Source: Pseudoalteromonas shioyasakiensis
GTDB taxonomy: Bacteria; Pseudomonadota; Gammaproteobacteria; Enterobacterales; Alteromonadaceae
DNA: 64,000 bases
Assembly (NCBI GenBank): GCA_013391845.1
Contig: CP058414.1
Span: 3,086,501 to 3,150,500 of the forward strand
Direction: 5' to 3'
Positions 17,317 to 27,244 of the stretch are shown one piece after another. Numbering within the stretch: position 1 is the first letter of the stretch; the number at the start of each line of letters is the position of its first letter. The notes under the pieces are model-generated. The model was given only the letters and a program-made list of their open reading frames with translations. It searched no databases and was not told the origin of the DNA. The position numbers were made by a program, and so were the translations under genes.

Positions 17317-18954
17317 ATGAATAAAATAACACCTGTTTTATTATTAACATGCACTGCTACAGGGACAGTATACGCAAATGAACCTTTAAGCTTAGACGTC
17401 GTCTGTGAAGTAAAAAGTAAACCAACTGCTGAGTTAAGCGAAGAAAAAGATATCACTGTTGATAAACTCAACATTGATACACATACGATTTTTGATCCAA
17501 ATGATCCTGAAACAACCGCTCTACATCGCTTTATAAACTGGCTGCACATAGATACCAAAAACAAAGTTGTCAGTGAGCAAATTACCTTTAAAGAAGGCGA
17601 TCTAGTCAGTGAGCGTCAACTGCAAGAAGCAGAGCGTATTCTACGCAGCAAAAAGTACTTAAGAGATGCCAAAGTTAGCTATACAAAAGACTGCCTTGAA
17701 GATGAACCACGCGTGGTACAAATAGATACGTGGGACACGTGGAGTTTATTACCAACTATTAATTTTGGCCGTAGTAGCGGCAATAACAAATACAGCTTAG
17801 GCTTTAAAGAAGAGAACTTTTTGGGGTACGGGATCCGCGCATCATTAAAGTATAAATCAGATCACGAACGCTCAGGCTATCACTCTGTGCTGCAAATGCC
17901 TGTTCCTTGGCAGCCTCATGCGACCCTCACTTTACAAGCTGATGACTACGATGACGGGCAAGTCTTTTTAGTGGATTATCATCAGCCTTTTTATCAACGT
18001 AGTAGTGACGCACTGATGCGCTACTTTGCCAAGTCACAAAAACAAAAAAGCTATATTTATCAAAATGGACTGACTCGTTCAGAATTTTTCACTGATGAAT
18101 TAATCGCACAGTTCGCCTATGGTGGAATTTTGTCACAGGACAGAAAGCAAACCTTTCACTGGCTAGCTGGGATTGATTACGAAGATGTTAGTTACCGCCC
18201 TTTCGATACAAAACCTTTACCCGCAGGTCTTAGCGATTACAGTATTGCTGCGCCGTGGGTCGGATTACATTGGTTAGAAGACAACTATACTGTTTTACAG
18301 GATATTGACCTCATAAACCACAACGAAGACGTTAACCTAGGCTGGGAGCTAAACTCAAAGTTTGCTATAGATACCGTTAATTTGGGGCAAGGATTTTTGT
18401 TTGATACTAATCTCACCAAAGCTTGGTTTAACAATAACACTTTGTATCGCTTTGCCACGGGTATCAAGGGCAATGTAGGTACTGAGCTTGATGACCGCTT
18501 TGCTATATATTCAAAAGCACAAATGAACTATCGCTGGTCAGATGCATTTGCCTTTTATGCTCATGTAAATGGTCATTGGCAAAACCATGAGTTTGCAGAG
18601 AAACCGCTGGCTGTTGGCGGTGAAGAAGGCATGCGAGGCTTTCCAGAAAGTTACCAACATGGTACTTCAAGCTTACAAGCAACTGCTGAGCTAAGAATGT
18701 ACCCAAACATCAATCTATATCAGTTTGTGGATGTTGGCTTTGTCGGTTTTGTCGATGTAGGGCAAGCATTCGGCAGCACTGAAACGGCGAATATTTCAGA
18801 TTCAATGCTAACCAGTGCTGGTGTGGGTATTCGTCTATATTCATCGCGTTCAAGTAACGATAACGTTATACATATCGACTTTAGTTCGCCTCTTGGAAGT
18901 TATCAAGATGTTGATTCGTGGCAAATAGGAATGTCAGTAGAAACAACCTTTTAA
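17317..18954 (+). CDS. Omp85-superfamily outer-membrane barrel protein
   Basis: A 545-residue exported protein (signal peptide [20 protein letters not shown]). Residues about 80-150 look like a POTRA domain ([35 protein letters not shown]). The remainder is a beta-barrel rich in alternating aromatic strands, including [18 protein letters not shown], the V-R-G-Y/F-type loop of BamA/TamA/FhaC proteins, and a final strand ending with aromatic Phe (SVETTF). It is shorter than BamA and has one clear POTRA-like unit, so a specialised insertase or translocator is likely, function unknown. Three PmrA-like repeats precede it. Its stop codon is shared with the convergent VOC gene. Confidence 0.82.
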   Translation: MNKITPVLLLTCTATGTVYANEPLSLDVVCEVKSKPTAELSEEKDITVDKLNIDTHTIFDPNDPETTALHRFINWLHIDTKNKVVSEQITFKEGDLVSERQLQEAERILRSKKYLRDAKVSYTKDCLEDEPRVVQIDTWDTWSLLPTINFGRSSGNNKYSLGFKEENFLGYGIRASLKYKSDHERSGYHSVLQMPVPWQPHATLTLQADDYDDGQVFLVDYHQPFYQRSSDALMRYFAKSQKQKSYIYQNGLTRSEFFTDELIAQFAYGGILSQDRKQTFHWLAGIDYEDVSYRPFDTKPLPAGLSDYSIAAPWVGLHWLEDNYTVLQDIDLINHNEDVNLGWELNSKFAIDTVNLGQGFLFDTNLTKAWFNNNTLYRFATGIKGNVGTELDDRFAIYSKAQMNYRWSDAFAFYAHVNGHWQNHEFAEKPLAVGGEEGMRGFPESYQHGTSSLQATAELRMYPNINLYQFVDVGFVGFVDVGQAFGSTETANISDSMLTSAGVGIRLYSSRSSNDNVIHIDFSSPLGSYQDVDSWQIGMSVETTF

Positions 18955-19424
18955 GCATCTTGTTCTTTACTCATGAGTTCCCCCATGCGCTCGATTAGCT
19001 CTTGCTCTGTGAGGTCTTCTTTATGCGTTGCAATATTCCAGATATGACCAAATGGATCGGCTAAAGTCCCCAATCTGTCACCATAAAACTGATCATGAAC
19101 CGGACGTAACTCTTTTGCACCTAACGACAACGCTTTAGCAAAGACAGCATCGACATCCTCAACATAAAGCATCATATTTACAGGGGTGCCACCAAGCTGC
19201 TGTGGAGATTTATATTCCATTTCAGGGTAAGCATCAGAAAGCATGATGTAGGAGTCACCTATTATTATCTCGGCATGTGCAACCCCTCCGTCAGGCATAG
19301 GCATTTGCATTACTAGCTCAGCAGCAAACGCCTCTTTGTAAAATTCAATAGCTTTAGAAGCGCCTTCAATAATCAAATACGGGGTGACCGCATGAAAACC
19401 TTTAGGAATTGCAGAAACAGCCAT
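18951..19424 (-). CDS. PhnB-like VOC/glyoxalase-fold protein
   Basis: ATG 19424 is chosen over a TTG at 19436 because GAGG lies six bases before it. The 157-residue product has the vicinal-oxygen-chelate fold of the PhnB (glyoxalase/bleomycin-resistance) type: [20 protein letters not shown] at the N-terminus, [35 protein letters not shown], and [20 protein letters not shown] near the end. Such proteins bind a metal and a small substrate; PhnB-like ones have no settled reaction. The gene converges with the Omp85-like gene, with a 4-nt overlap of stop codons. Confidence 0.85.
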   Translation of the reverse strand: MAVSAIPKGFHAVTPYLIIEGASKAIEFYKEAFAAELVMQMPMPDGGVAHAEIIIGDSYIMLSDAYPEMEYKSPQQLGGTPVNMMLYVEDVDAVFAKALSLGAKELRPVHDQFYGDRLGTLADPFGHIWNIATHKEDLTEQELIERMGELMSKEQDA

Positions 19425-19492
19425 GTTAAACCTCAATGTTTAATGTTTGAGCTATAAAGGTAGCAGCTGTTCTGCATTTTCACTTTATATAT

Positions 19493-20749
19493 TTACTTAG
19501 ATAATGGATTTGCAAAATCAGGTCTAGGTAGCTTTTCAAGAATGGCGTATAAATAAATCACGACTAGGCATAACCCTCCCGCAACAAAGAACAAGGTTGG
19601 ACCACCGTAATAATCTAAAATTAAGCCACCACCAAGCGGTGCAAAAGCAAAACCTAAATCATAAAACGAAGCTGCGCCAAAGTACGCACCACGAAGGTGT
19701 GATGGCGCGAGTCTATCAAGGTGAACATTCATAGTCGGAAATAAAATAGTCTCAGCCAAGCTCATGACCACTATCGCACCTATCCATCCCCAGAACAGGT
19801 CTATCGGATTGAGTGCCAACCAAAATTGCGACCCCATTAAAAGTACCAAACCGATTTGAATACGCACTGTTAAGTTAAATCGCGCCATCATTCTCAATAG
19901 CAAAAATTGACTTGAAATAATCACCATCGCATTGGTAAAAATCAGCGCAGAAATCAATGCAAGTAAATCAGGAGCTTCTGCACGAGTCAGGTATTGTATT
20001 AGTGAACTATCCATTTGCGCGTAAATAAACATGCACAAAATATTGGCTAAAATTAAACATTGCAACAGCTTATCAGCAAACAAAATGCGCAATAATTGCT
20101 GGCCCTTTATTTCTGGGCTTTTAGTTTCAACCTCGTCGGCTGCGGCGCTATTTTTTGACGCTTTATCACTAACATTGAAACCCCAAACAAGTAGTACTAA
20201 CAAGATAGCAAATGCGCCTGCGGTAATATAAAAACTTGACTGCTCGCCTGTTAAACCCAGCCATACGCCTGCTAATGGACCAACCGCACAACCCACATTA
20301 ACGATAAAATACAGCGATTGCATGGCAAGCTCACGAGTTGCTGCATCGTCAATAATATCACCAATTGCAGCGCTGGTTAATGGCCGCCAAAGCGCGGTAG
20401 CAATCGAACATAAGGTCATCACAATCACATAGCCTGCCACTGTTTCAACCTCAGCCAACAACGAGAAAGAAATGATATACAACACGCCTGTAATATACAT
20501 CAGTGTATGACGACCGACTTTATCTGAAAGGCTGCTGCCAATAAAGCTGGTGAACACTGAAATTATGGCAGCACTGGAAAGCACCAAACCGACCTCTGTC
20601 GCCGTTAAAGCAAATTTTTCGTACAAGATAACCGCGAGAAATGGCCAAACCATATAATAGCTGCCACGGGTAATAAACGAGCCGAATAAGAAGATCCACA
20701 TAAGAGAAGGAAACTGCTTAAAGCGCGCTAAAGAGATATCCGAATTCAT
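19493..20749 (-). CDS. MFS transporter, MdtH-like drug efflux type
   Basis: A 418-residue transporter with about twelve membrane helices. The N-terminal half has MVWPFLAVILYEKFALTATEVGLVLS and the loop 2-3 motif GSSLSDKVGRHTLM (motif A form G-x-x-x-D-x-x-G-R), placing it in the DHA1 drug:H+ antiporter group, similar in layout to MdtH. Expected to export small toxic compounds; substrate unknown. The start ATG 20749 lacks a visible ribosome site; instead a perfect 10-bp inverted repeat (20750-20780) abuts the start codon. It is divergent from the TonB receptor gene. Confidence 0.85.
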   Translation of the reverse strand: MNSDISLARFKQFPSLMWIFLFGSFITRGSYYMVWPFLAVILYEKFALTATEVGLVLSSAAIISVFTSFIGSSLSDKVGRHTLMYITGVLYIISFSLLAEVETVAGYVIVMTLCSIATALWRPLTSAAIGDIIDDAATRELAMQSLYFIVNVGCAVGPLAGVWLGLTGEQSSFYITAGAFAILLVLLVWGFNVSDKASKNSAAADEVETKSPEIKGQQLLRILFADKLLQCLILANILCMFIYAQMDSSLIQYLTRAEAPDLLALISALIFTNAMVIISSQFLLLRMMARFNLTVRIQIGLVLLMGSQFWLALNPIDLFWGWIGAIVVMSLAETILFPTMNVHLDRLAPSHLRGAYFGAASFYDLGFAFAPLGGGLILDYYGGPTLFFVAGGLCLVVIYLYAILEKLPRPDFANPLSK

Positions 20750-20780
20750 TGTTTTAATTTTTATATTAATAATTAAAACA
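20750..20780. promoter_or_regulatory. inverted repeat abutting the MFS start codon
   Basis: TGTTTTAATT (20750-20759) and AATTAAAACA (20771-20780) are exact reverse complements with an 11-nt spacer, ending one base before the ATG of the minus-strand MFS gene, where the ribosome site should be. Suits an operator or translation-blocking hairpin. Confidence 0.5.
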
Positions 20781-20904
20781 CTATACAGGAGGTGAACCTG
20801 TCATGGATATTTAATCTAAATCTAGTTTGTAACACCGTATTTACTGGCTAAAAACTCAACTTAATCATAAATACTGTAAATTGAAACCGAAACACCTTAA
20901 TCTA

Positions 20905-20923
20905 AATAAGAATAGTTATTGAT
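20905..20923. promoter_or_regulatory. possible weak Fur box upstream of the TonB receptor
   Basis: AATAAGAATAGTTATTGAT matches 11 of 19 positions of GATAATGATAATCATTATC and is itself partly palindromic (AATAA-N6-TTATT). It lies 74 bp before the receptor start. Suggestive only. Confidence 0.3.
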
Positions 20924-20996
20924 TGTATTTTTAATTTCTGTAGTATACCCGTCGTTCCTTAAAAGGATAACCAACAAAAAGAACTGGAAATCTACA

Positions 20997-23367
20997 ATGA
21001 AATCAATAAAACCAAGTTTACTGGCCCTTGCCATAGCAACACATTTTTCAGCCTCAGCTGACGACGCTAAGCCTAAACAAGATATGGAACGCTTAGTTAT
21101 TACAGCAACTGGCTTTGAGCAAAAAGTTACTGAAGCACCTGCAAGTATTTCAATTATCACTAATGAAGATATTAAGTCTCACGCCTTCACCTCAGTGCTT
21201 GATGCAGTGCAGTATTTAGAAGGTATCGACATTGGCACAACCCGTGATAAAACAGGCCAAGGCAGTGTGAGTATGCGTGGTTTAACAGGCGAGTACACCC
21301 TGTTACTTATTGATGGTAAACGCCAAAATAATCATGGCGATATTTACCCAAACAATTTTGGAGGCAACGCGTTTAACCACGTACCGCCTGTCGATGCCAT
21401 TGAGCGTGTCGAAGTTATCCGCGGCCCTGCATCAACCCTTTATGGTGCTGATGCGCTTGGCGGTGTAATTAATATCATCACTAAAAAGCATACTGATAGC
21501 TGGAGCGGTGCTGTTTCATTTAGCCGCTCATTACAACAAAACGATGATTTTGGTGATGACATTACCACTGACTTTAGTGTGATGGGGCCGCTGATCAAAG
21601 ACGTATTAAGCTTAGGCGTACGCGGTAGTGTTTACGAGCAACAGGCATCATCACCGACATTTGAACCAGCTACCGACCCTAATGGCGTTGTTCATGTTCG
21701 CTCTTTAGGTTTTGGTAGTGGTGGGCGTACTGTTGATAACACTAATGAGCAGTATGGTATTACCCTAACTTATACCCCGTTTGATTCTCATCATTTACGC
21801 TTTGATTATGATAACTCAAGTCAAGTGTACGACAACACACCAAGCTACAACATTGAATCAGGCACCATTACTTACCCACTTGGTACTAAAGATAACATTG
21901 AATCTATTTGGCAAGATCGTCGTGGCCAAGTAAACCCGCGCGCAGGCTATGCTGCAGACCAAGAGTTTGATCGTGAATGGTGGTCACTAAGTTACGATGG
22001 AGAGCTTAACTGGGCAACGGTGAAGGCCTCTGTTTCATATGTTGATACGCAAAACAATGGCCGTACTTTACCGCTAAGTGTAAGCGAAACGATTAGAGCT
22101 GCAAGCTATGTACGATGGTACTGGCGAATACGAGGGAATGGACGAGCAAGCACGTAAAGACTTAGCTGAAGAAACTTTCTTACCACGCCCTACTCGCCCG
22201 CTAGAAAGCAGCCAATATACGTATGATTTACGCTTTGATATTCCTATCACTGGCAGCTTTGGTAGCCATAACCTTGCAATTGGTGGCCAGCTTATCGATG
22301 GTGAGTTAAAAGACGGTGTATTTGGCCTTGAAAGTGACCAAGCAGGTCAAGTGCAAGAGCAAAACATGTACTCGCTATTTGCCGAAGATAACTGGATGGC
22401 AACTGACAACTTTACCTTTACATTAGGCGCTCGTTACGATGACCATGATGTATTTGGCAGCCAAGTATCACCACGCGTTTATGGTGTATACAACATATCA
22501 GACACTTGGACGATAAAAGGGGGTGTCAGTACGGGTTATAAAACACCTCAAACAACTGACCTTTACGACGGTATCACCGGATTTGGTGGTCAAGGCACAA
22601 GCCCATTTGCGGGTAACCCAGATTTAGAACCTGAAACAAGTGTGAACTCAGAAGTTGCACTTTACTGGACTTCGCTTGATGGTGATCACAACATTAATGT
22701 GACTTACTACAACACCAAGTTTGAAGACAAAATTGCCCGCGGCGATACTATTTTAAGCTGTGAGCAAACTAATGATGTGCGCCCATGTGTGAACTTAGGT
22801 CAGTACGATCAGCTTGGCTACGATAGCTACAGCCAAAAGATCAATATCGACGAAGTAGACTTGCAAGGTGTTGAAATTGCAGGTCAATACACTATCACTA
22901 AAACAGTGTCTGTTAACGGTAACTACACGTGGACTGATAGCGAACAAAAGAGCGGTCCTGAAGAAGGTCAACCATTAACTAACTCAGCTGAGCACATGGC
23001 AAACCTTACCCTAAACTGGGAAGCGACTGACTTTATGAACCTATACCTACAAGGTGTATATCGTTCAGACCGTTATCGCGGTTGGGATAACGTGCACGAC
23101 AAAGCACTGTACTACAAAAACTACAACCTACTTAATTTAGGGGCGCAGTTCTATGTAAATGAGTATGTGCAAATCAATGCCCGTGTGAACAACCTATTAG
23201 ACGAAGATTTCACCTCTTATAGCACGAGCTATACCGACCTAAATGGCGATGGTGAATATGAGTACCTAACAGGTCGTGGTGTAGTTAGCGAAGTAACATT
23301 CACAGACGACTACAACGTTAAAGATAAAGGCCGTAACTTCTGGATTGGCGTTACCGCTTACTTCTAA
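20997..23367 (+). pseudogene. TonB-dependent receptor, CirA/FepA-like, interrupted by one frameshift
   Basis: ATG 20997 starts a signal peptide (MKSIKPSLLALAIATHFSASA). The plug domain is complete: a TonB-box-like MERLVITATG, then QGSVSMRGLTGEYTLLLIDG, VEVIRGPASTLYGADALGGVINIIT. The frame breaks near 22100-22110; the rest of the barrel, in the +1 frame from 22108 (YDGTGEYEGMDEQARK) to 23367, is intact and ends in the aromatic GVTAYF. Together about 790 residues, a normal length for ferric-siderophore or colicin-type receptors. No siderophore genes lie near. Either a one-base insertion (or two-base loss) or a sequencing error; as written the product would be a truncated plug plus half a barrel, non-functional. 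Terminator at 23376. Confidence 0.85.
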
Positions 23368-23375
23368 ACTCCCTG

Positions 23376-23411
23376 AAAATAGGCAGCACGTAGTTAGATG
23401 CTGTCTATTTT
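23376..23411 (+). terminator. TonB receptor terminator
   Basis: Stem AAAATAGGCAGCA / TGCTGTCTATTTT with one G-T pair, 10-nt loop, followed by TTCC, nine bases after the stop. Confidence 0.7.
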
Positions 23412-23482
23412 TCCTACTGTCACTAAACTGCCAACTTCACCTACTATGCTGATGATACCTGCGTAAGCTTATTTGTCAGTTT

Positions 23483-24415
23483 ATGGAACATACCCTTACA
23501 GCCAGCGGTATCAGTATTAGTTATCAAGATGAAGGCGATAAAAATGCGCCGGTGATCATCTTAATTATTGGCTTAGGTGCTCAATTTACCGTTTGGCCAG
23601 AGTCGCTTTACTTTGGCTTGGTCGAAAAAGGCTTTCGGGTTATTCGTTTTGATAATCGCGATGCAGGGCTATCCACATCGTTAGATGAGTTAGGTAAGCC
23701 AAGTCTTGTAAAGCACTGGCTTAGCCGCCGATTACCCATTCGTGCAAAGCTGCCCTATTCGCTCGATGATATGGCTCGCGACGTAAAAGAGTTGATGGAT
23801 GCTCTTAATATCAAAAAAGCACATTTAGTGGGTGCTTCTATGGGTGGTATGATTGCCCAAATTTTCGCAGCAAAATATAAAAAGCGCGTGCTGAGCTTAA
23901 CCTCTATTATGTCGAGTAGTTCGCCCTTATCGTTTTCGGGTTCAAACATAAACCTACTAGTAAAGCTCGCAAAAATACGCCCCCGAAGCAGTAATAAGGA
24001 AGCCGCGATTGATTACAATGTTAGGCTAAACCAACTCATTGGCAGCCCAGCCTACCCACAAGATGAACACGCTTTATACGCCAACGCCGAGCGTTATATA
24101 GCGCGTGCCCACACTAATCAAACGGGTTTTAAACGTCAGCTTGCAGCCATTGCCGCAACACCCTATCGCGAGCAACTTTTAAAGAAGATTAAAGCCCCGA
24201 CGTTAGTGATCCACGGCAGTGCTGATCCTGTCATGCCATTGTCTGCTGGTATCAACACCGCACTGTTAATAAAGCGCAGCAAATTAAGAGTTGTGCCCGG
24301 TATGGGCCATGACTTTCCACCCGCTTTAATGAAAAAAATGACTAAATGGATTGCTAAACACGCACATAAAGTCAGTGCCAATAAAGCCGCTAAAAATAAA
24401 GCTCTCAATACTTAA
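23483..24415 (+). CDS. alpha/beta hydrolase
   Basis: A 310-residue cytosolic alpha/beta-fold hydrolase. The oxyanion region IIGLGAQFTVWPESLYFGL is followed by RVIRFDNRDAGLST, the nucleophile elbow GASMGGMIAQ (Ser in the SMGG turn), the acid in HGSADPVMPL and the catalytic His in PGMGHDFPPAL. It resembles the pimeloyl-carboxylesterase/TAP-domain-like esterases widespread in marine bacteria. The basic, lysine- and alanine-rich C-terminus is unusual but of unknown meaning. Physiological substrate unknown. Terminates at a hairpin shared with the convergent phoX gene. Confidence 0.85.
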   Translation: MEHTLTASGISISYQDEGDKNAPVIILIIGLGAQFTVWPESLYFGLVEKGFRVIRFDNRDAGLSTSLDELGKPSLVKHWLSRRLPIRAKLPYSLDDMARDVKELMDALNIKKAHLVGASMGGMIAQIFAAKYKKRVLSLTSIMSSSSPLSFSGSNINLLVKLAKIRPRSSNKEAAIDYNVRLNQLIGSPAYPQDEHALYANAERYIARAHTNQTGFKRQLAAIAATPYREQLLKKIKAPTLVIHGSADPVMPLSAGINTALLIKRSKLRVVPGMGHDFPPALMKKMTKWIAKHAHKVSANKAAKNKALNT

Positions 24416-24496
24416 AGTCGCTAATTTTGGCTGTGCTGATGAGCACTTACTCATATAGGGTTTTCTATTATTCATTAATGATAAATTAGAGTCATA

Positions 24497-24521
24497 AAAA
24501 AGCCACTTTGCAGTAGCTTTT
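24497..24521. terminator. bidirectional terminator between hydrolase and phoX
   Basis: AAAAGC / GCTTTT outer arms with ACT / AGT inner pairs and TTGC loop; A-run on one side and T-run on the other, reading as a terminator for both convergent genes. Confidence 0.7.
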
Positions 24522-24536
24522 CAAAATAGGCTTTAA

Positions 24537-25904
24537 CTAAACACTAAACTGATGCCATGGGCCTGTTATAGCGAGTGTCTTTGAAGGTGAGTAAACATTC
24601 ACAAACAAAGTGCTACCATCTGGTGAGAAACAGGCACCTGCCAGCTCGGTTTGCGCAACTAAACGGGCAAAATTATAAACTTGGCCTTGCGGTGTAACAC
24701 CACGAAGATGATTATCAACCACATCAGTATATTGGTCTTCACACACAATTAAATGACCATTAGGTGACACAGTAAGGTTATCGCCAAAGTTGTAGAAGGT
24801 TTTGCTGGTACTTTCTACAAACAACGAGATTTTACCTGGTTGCTCTGCTTCTTTTGCCGTGCCTTCAAACTCTGATGGCTGATATTTCATAACCTGACCA
24901 AGTTGCTTTTTACCGCCATTGGTACAGCAAAAATAAAGCTCTTTATCACCCCAGTGAATACCTTCACCACGGGCAAATAATGCCGCACCTTGTTTGTAAC
25001 CGCGTAGGCGTAAGTCATCCTTCGGGCTTTCTGGGTTATCTAGATTGACCCACTCAACCTCTAGTTCTTGATGTAACACCATGGCTTTGTTATTCCAGTT
25101 ACGGCTATCAAATTGTGGCTTACCTTTCACCATCATAGCCTGTAATTGCCCGCCTTTGTGTAGCTTGCCATATTCATTTGGAATAAATCGATAAAAGACG
25201 CTATCACCTTTGTCTTCGGTTAGATAAACAATACCTGTGCGCGGATCAACAGCAGCCGCTTCATGGTTAAATCGACCCATGGCTTTTAATGGCTCAGGTT
25301 TGATTAAGCCTTTGCTATTTGCGGGTACTTCAAAAATATAACCATGGTCTTGGTTAAACCCATCAGCTTTAGTATCAGTGGTTTCTTCACAGGTAAGCCA
25401 CGAACCCCATGGCGTGATACCACCAGAGCAGTTACGAATTGTGCCGACCAATGACAGATATTCTTGCTCTTTTTGATGGGTTTTTAAGTTATAAACTATA
25501 TGACTTGTACCACCCGGTAACGCCACACCGTCACTGTTGGTATCAAAAGCCAGGGGCGTTTTATGGTTGGCAATACTTGCTTCGGCTTTCGCTAAATCTT
25601 TTGGTTTTAACTCATGGTTTCGCACTAATGCGACGCGGTCATTACCAAGTGCTAGGCAGCCCATACCATCAGCTTTATCAGGTACCGTAAATCCATCAGA
25701 CATTTTCTCACCGAGGCTTGAAACGACTTGATAACTAAAGCCCTCTGGTAAATCGAGCAATTTATCTGGATCAGGAATTAACGGGCCAAAGCCGACAGCC
25801 GTTGTTTTTAAATCTCCTAACGACACCTTACCTATGGCACTTTTTGATAATCCTAAAAAGGCTATTGTGCCCGCCCCTACTAAAAACTCTCGACGTGAAA
25901 CCAT
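24537..25904 (-). CDS. phoX: PhoX-family alkaline phosphatase (DUF839), Tat-exported
   Basis: A 455-residue protein with a twin-arginine signal (MVSRREFLVGAGTIAFLGLS), hence exported folded. The body is of the PhoX/DUF839 type: LPEGFSYQVVSSLGEKMSDGFTVPDKADGMG at the start, ALVRNHEL, NCSGGITPWGSWLTCEE, RFNHEAAAVDPRTGIVYLTED and GDNLTVSPNGHLIVCEDQ. PhoX enzymes are calcium/iron-dependent phosphomonoesterases that release phosphate from organic esters in seawater. This group also includes PhoX-like proteins of unproven activity, so the symbol is by similarity. No convincing Pho box precedes it. Confidence 0.8.
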   Translation of the reverse strand: MVSRREFLVGAGTIAFLGLSKSAIGKVSLGDLKTTAVGFGPLIPDPDKLLDLPEGFSYQVVSSLGEKMSDGFTVPDKADGMGCLALGNDRVALVRNHELKPKDLAKAEASIANHKTPLAFDTNSDGVALPGGTSHIVYNLKTHQKEQEYLSLVGTIRNCSGGITPWGSWLTCEETTDTKADGFNQDHGYIFEVPANSKGLIKPEPLKAMGRFNHEAAAVDPRTGIVYLTEDKGDSVFYRFIPNEYGKLHKGGQLQAMMVKGKPQFDSRNWNNKAMVLHQELEVEWVNLDNPESPKDDLRLRGYKQGAALFARGEGIHWGDKELYFCCTNGGKKQLGQVMKYQPSEFEGTAKEAEQPGKISLFVESTSKTFYNFGDNLTVSPNGHLIVCEDQYTDVVDNHLRGVTPQGQVYNFARLVAQTELAGACFSPDGSTLFVNVYSPSKTLAITGPWHQFSV

Positions 25905-26159
25905 GTTAACTCCAAGCTAAAAACCAGCTTTATCATACAAATAAAAAAGGCATTATAAAGCAATGAAACGATAAAAAGTTACATTATCACAATATTCACG
26001 AAATTGTCATAAAGCTTCTTATACCTGATAGTACCCCGCAGCATTAAAAACAATTGATCTACGCTTGATATAATTGCGAATAATTTATAATCTCATGATG
26101 CTTTTATCATACAAGTAAACCGCTTAAACTAAGACTTAATGTATTTCTAAGAAACAACT

Positions 26160-26630
26160 ATGTTACTAAAATCAAAAACATTTATTGCATTCTCATTGGC
26201 GCTTTTAAGCTTTAGCCAACACGCCTTTAGCTTGCAGTTTGGCAGTAAAGTCGACAGTGACAAACTCATTAAAATTTCGACGGTTATGGCCACGCCAGAC
26301 GATTACCTAGCAAGTCCAATTACTGTAGAAGGGACTATCACAGGGGTTTGCGAAAAACGTGGTTGCTGGATGACGCTTGCATCAGACAAACGCTTTGAAA
26401 ACTTACGTATCAAAGTTGAAGATGGCGACATGGTATTCCCGATGACGGCTAAAGGTAGTAAAGCTATCGTAACCGGTAAGCTCGATAAAATTCAGCTTAG
26501 TCTAGGCCGCACTAAAGCGCTACTTGCTCACAAAGCGCAGCAAGCCGGCGAAAGCTTTAATGCAAATTCAGTGACTGAAGCCATTGCTATTTATCAGCTC
26601 GTTCCGAGCGGAGTTGAAATCATTGAGTAA
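26160..26630 (+). CDS. DUF4920 secreted protein
   Basis: A 156-residue protein with a signal peptide (MLLKSKTFIAFSLALLSFSQHAFS). The mature part contains the DUF4920 signature ITVEGTITGVCEKRGCWMTLASDKRF, with two Cys in C-E-K-R-G-C-W, and LRIKVEDGDMVFPMTAKGSKAIVTGKL, an OB-like fold. Function unknown; the Cys pair may bind metal or a redox partner. The next gene overlaps its last codons by a few bases and encodes a PepSY-type membrane protein, so the two are translationally coupled and probably act together at the inner membrane. Confidence 0.8.
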   Translation: MLLKSKTFIAFSLALLSFSQHAFSLQFGSKVDSDKLIKISTVMATPDDYLASPITVEGTITGVCEKRGCWMTLASDKRFENLRIKVEDGDMVFPMTAKGSKAIVTGKLDKIQLSLGRTKALLAHKAQQAGESFNANSVTEAIAIYQLVPSGVEIIE

Positions 26631-27192
26631 CAAATCAAGTATCAACTGGTTTAAGTTAAACAGAAACTTACACCGCGATATTGGTTATTTTTGTGTTGGT
26701 TTAGTGATTATCTTTGCGGTTTCTGGCATTGCAGTAAACCACAAAGATGATTGGAACCCAAACTACCAAGTAAGCCACCAGCAAATCAATGTGAGCGATG
26801 AAACTTGGCAATTAGATAATGACGAGTTGCTGATTGAACAAATTATTTCCCATGCTGATGTAAGCGAGCCGGTAAAGGCTTCTTATTGGGCGTCGCCGCA
26901 AGAATTTAAAGTGTTTTTAAAAAACGGTAACAACCTCAGCCTGAAACTCAATAAAGATATCATAAGCTATGAAGCCATTGAGCCTCGCCATGTGATTCAA
27001 GCATTTAACCGCTTACACTTAAACGAGACAAACGCTTCGTGGGTTATTTTTTCTGATATTTTTGCTGGGCTGCTGCTGTTTTTAGCGATCAGCGGCTTGT
27101 TTATGATCAAAGGTAAAAATAGCCCATGGGGCAGCCGCTCAGTATTAGTCATCTGCGGTATGCTGCTTCCAGCAGCTTATGTGTTTTTATAA
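26623..27192 (+). CDS. PepSY-associated transmembrane protein
   Basis: TTG 26623 is the preferred start: GGAG lies nine bases before it and the gene then overlaps the DUF4920 stop by 8 nt. An upstream TTG at 26584 has no ribosome site. About 189 residues: a first helix (YFCVGLVIIFAVSGIAVNHKDDW), a periplasmic PepSY-like middle section, and two more helices ending the protein. The RNLHRDIG and RLHLNET His-containing motifs resemble those of PepSY-TM (DUF3649-like) redox/heme-associated proteins. Role unknown; coupling to the DUF4920 gene suggests a shared function, perhaps in metal or redox handling. Confidence 0.75.
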   Translation: MSNKSSINWFKLNRNLHRDIGYFCVGLVIIFAVSGIAVNHKDDWNPNYQVSHQQINVSDETWQLDNDELLIEQIISHADVSEPVKASYWASPQEFKVFLKNGNNLSLKLNKDIISYEAIEPRHVIQAFNRLHLNETNASWVIFSDIFAGLLLFLAISGLFMIKGKNSPWGSRSVLVICGMLLPAAYVFL

Positions 27193-27197
27193 CTACA

Positions 27198-27229
27198 AAA
27201 AAGGCACTAGCGCTTGCTAATGCCTTTTT
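27198..27229. terminator. bidirectional terminator
   Basis: AAAAAGGCA / TGCCTTTTT arms with an inner TAGC-GCTT-GCTA hairpin, between convergent PepSY-TM and barrel lipoprotein genes. Confidence 0.8.
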
Positions 27230-27244
27230 CTCGAACAGCCGAAC

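Noticed and set aside
26004..26021. Possible Pho box (TTGTCATAAAGC...) between phoX and the DUF4920 gene
   Set aside because: Only the first half-site matches; the second half is poor and the element is on the strand away from phoX.
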